This document shows, piece after piece, positions 6,517-7,863 of a stretch of DNA of 7,863 bases. The translations under genes and the position numbers were made by a program. The stretch is from NCBI GenBank assembly GCA_021807645.1, contig JAKBCP010000025.1, positions 1 to 7,863 on the forward strand, read 5' to 3'. Numbering within the stretch: position 1 is the stretch's first letter; the number at the start of each line of letters is the position of its first letter. The notes beneath the pieces are model-generated. The model saw only the letters and a program-made list of their open reading frames with translations, did no database searches and had not been told where the DNA came from. The stretch comes from a bacterium. Its GTDB lineage: Bacteria; Vulcanimicrobiota; Vulcanimicrobiia; Vulcanimicrobiales; Vulcanimicrobiaceae.

Positions 6517-7863
6517 ATGCTACGGCCGCTCGCCGCTCTCTTTCTCGGCGCGGTCGCCGCTGCAGCCGTTGCGCTCGCCGTACTGCCGCCCGCGCCGCTG
6601 GCGATCGCGTCGTCGGTATTCGCGCGATATCTGTCGTTAGAATTCGTAGCGACCTCGCTCGCTCGACCCTTTCTCATCTTTCTGGCGATCGGCGTCATCG
6701 CCGTTGCAATCTGGAACCTGAAGCGAGGGCGAACCGGCAGCGGCATCGCGCTTGCGTTTTTTAGTCTGGCGATGATCGCCGTGCTCCTCGCACAATCGGC
6801 GTTCGCTTTTTTGCTGAGTTGGGAGAGCATGTCGTTGATCTCCATCTTCATCGTCGCAACGGATCGCGAGCGCAAGGAGGTTCGCCGCGCCGCTTTTGCC
6901 TATGCGTTGGTAAGCCAGCTCGGGGCGATAGCAATTACCATCGGCTTGGCGATCCTCGCCGTTCACGCCGGGAGCGGCAGTTTTTCGGCAATCGCGGCCA
7001 ACGCTTCATCGCTCGCGCCGGGAATGCGAAGCGTCGTTCTCGCGGCAATGCTGCTTGGATTTGGTTCGAAGGCCGGGCTGGTTCCGCTCCAATTCTGGTT
7101 GCCTCGCGCGCACCCGGCCGCTCCGGCGAACGCCTCGGCTTTACTCTCCGGCGTCATGCTCGAGATCGCGCTCTACGCTCTCGCGCTCGCGTGTTTCGTC
7201 CTTGTCGCACCGGCCGGCTCGTTTGCAGGCATGCTTTTATTGCTCTCCGGGCTCGTCGGTGCGATCGTCGGCGGTCTAGCCGCCGCTGCCGAGAGCGAAT
7301 TAAAGCGGTTGCTCGCCTATAGTTCGATCGAACATATCGGCGTCATGGTCTCGGCGCTCGGGCTCGCAATTTGCGCTTCGGCGCTGGGTTTTCCGGCGCT
7401 TGCGATGCTGGCATTTCTGGCGATGCTCTTTCACGCGCTCAATCACACGGTCCTTAAGACGCTTTTGTTTTTGGCATCGGGAACCGTTGTCGAACGCATG
7501 CACCACGTTACGGATCTCGATCGTCTCCGCGGCTTGGGGAGCGACGCGCTCAAGCGCAGCGCACCGTGGATTCTCGTAGGCTGTCTCGCCGCGGCGGCAT
7601 TGCCTCCGAGCAATGCCTTTCTCTCAGAGTGGCTGTTATTGCATGGATTTATCGGGGCTACGTTTTCGGGGAACGGCGAACTCACGGTCGTGGGCGTGCT
7701 CGGCCTCTTCGCGTTACTGCTCGGTGGAGGGCTTGCTGCCGCCGCATTTTTAAAGCTCTTCGGCCTCGCATTTGCGGGGGCTCCCCCGCGTTCGCGCGAG
7801 CATGAAGAACCCGAGCGCTTCGACGCGGCGGTTCTTGCATTGGCGTTCTTGGCGGTGCTCGTT
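6517..7863 (+). CDS. hyfB: HyfB-like (hydrogenase-4 component B / NuoL-type) proton-translocating membrane subunit, 3' end outside the window
   Basis: The frame is open from ATG 6517 to the window edge, giving 449 residues; HyfB proteins are about 670, so about a third is missing. It is extremely hydrophobic with about a dozen predicted helices, and belongs to the Proton_antipo_M family (PF00361). Signatures in order are LSWESMSL (Glu103), GFGSKAGLVPLQFWLPRAHPAAPAN (split here as GFGSKAGLVPLQ, Lys185, then FWLPRAHPAAPAN), ALLSGVMLE (Glu216), ELKRLLAYSSIEHIG (Lys263), FHALNHTVLKTLLFLASG (His306, His310, Lys314), and LPPSNAFLSEWLL (Glu371). RAHPAAPAN, the SEWLL form and the tail FAGAPPRSREHEE match HyfB more closely than NuoL. 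Such subunits couple redox chemistry to proton or sodium transfer in hydrogenase-4, formate hydrogenlyase and hydrogenase-related complexes. The N-terminus seems about 35-40 residues shorter than E. coli HyfB. The ATG is one base after the regulator's stop, with no good ribosome site, so translational coupling is likely. Confidence 0.88.
   Translation, partial: MLRPLAALFLGAVAAAAVALAVLPPAPLAIASSVFARYLSLEFVATSLARPFLIFLAIGVIAVAIWNLKRGRTGSGIALAFFSLAMIAVLLAQSAFAFLLSWESMSLISIFIVATDRERKEVRRAAFAYALVSQLGAIAITIGLAILAVHAGSGSFSAIAANASSLAPGMRSVVLAAMLLGFGSKAGLVPLQFWLPRAHPAAPANASALLSGVMLEIALYALALACFVLVAPAGSFAGMLLLLSGLVGAIVGGLAAAAESELKRLLAYSSIEHIGVMVSALGLAICASALGFPALAMLAFLAMLFHALNHTVLKTLLFLASGTVVERMHHVTDLDRLRGLGSDALKRSAPWILVGCLAAAALPPSNAFLSEWLLLHGFIGATFSGNGELTVVGVLGLFALLLGGGLAAAAFLKLFGLAFAGAPPRSREHEEPERFDAAVLALAFLAVLV

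Noticed and set aside
6111..6875. A 254-codon minus-strand open frame spanning the regulator and the start of the hyfB-like gene
   Set aside because: It crosses the regulator, the operator and the hyfB start in antisense, and its translation resembles no family. The + strand genes explain the region fully.
6819..7322. A 167-codon + strand frame inside the hyfB-like region
   Set aside because: It is out of frame with the membrane protein, whose motifs continue uninterrupted across the same bases; its own product is Arg-rich and unrecognisable.

Overview
The window is about 60% GC by eye, densely coded on the + strand, and uses GTG starts freely. It reads as a Gram-negative-type, environmental, non-model bacterium. 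Large secreted sortilin/Vps10-type Asp-box propellers of about 1,000 residues are typical of Acidobacteria, Gemmatimonadetes and related uncultured phyla. Codon style and gene mix would fit a group such as Eremiobacterota (WPS-2), but that placement is a guess and no marker gene is present to confirm it.

Region 1 (1-5740) holds two tandem paralogous genes for exported multi-bladed beta-propellers with Asp-box repeats. The first is cut by the left edge. The second is complete (1024 aa) with a signal peptide. They are separated by 24 bp and probably co-transcribed. Region 2 (5753-6142) is a small cytosolic DUF302 protein that starts 12 bp after the second propeller and looks like the last gene of that operon.

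Region 3 (6143-6203) is the only real promoter-like gap. It carries a plausible -35/-10 pair and a near-perfect 10-4-10 inverted repeat that covers the -10 box and ends at the next start codon. Region 4 (6204-7863) is an ArsR-type winged-helix regulator followed after one base by a large membrane protein of the HyfB/NuoL antiporter-like family, which runs off the right edge. The regulator probably represses its own promoter and with it an operon for a hydrogenase-4-like or hydrogenase-related (Ehr-type) membrane complex, whose remaining subunits would lie to the right.

I found no RNA genes, mobile elements, CRISPR arrays or convincing terminators. The most interesting points are the regulator-operator-hyfB arrangement with an apparently leaderless start, a Lys-to-Glu change on the predicted proton path of the HyfB-like protein, and the tandem propellers with a localised divergent patch.
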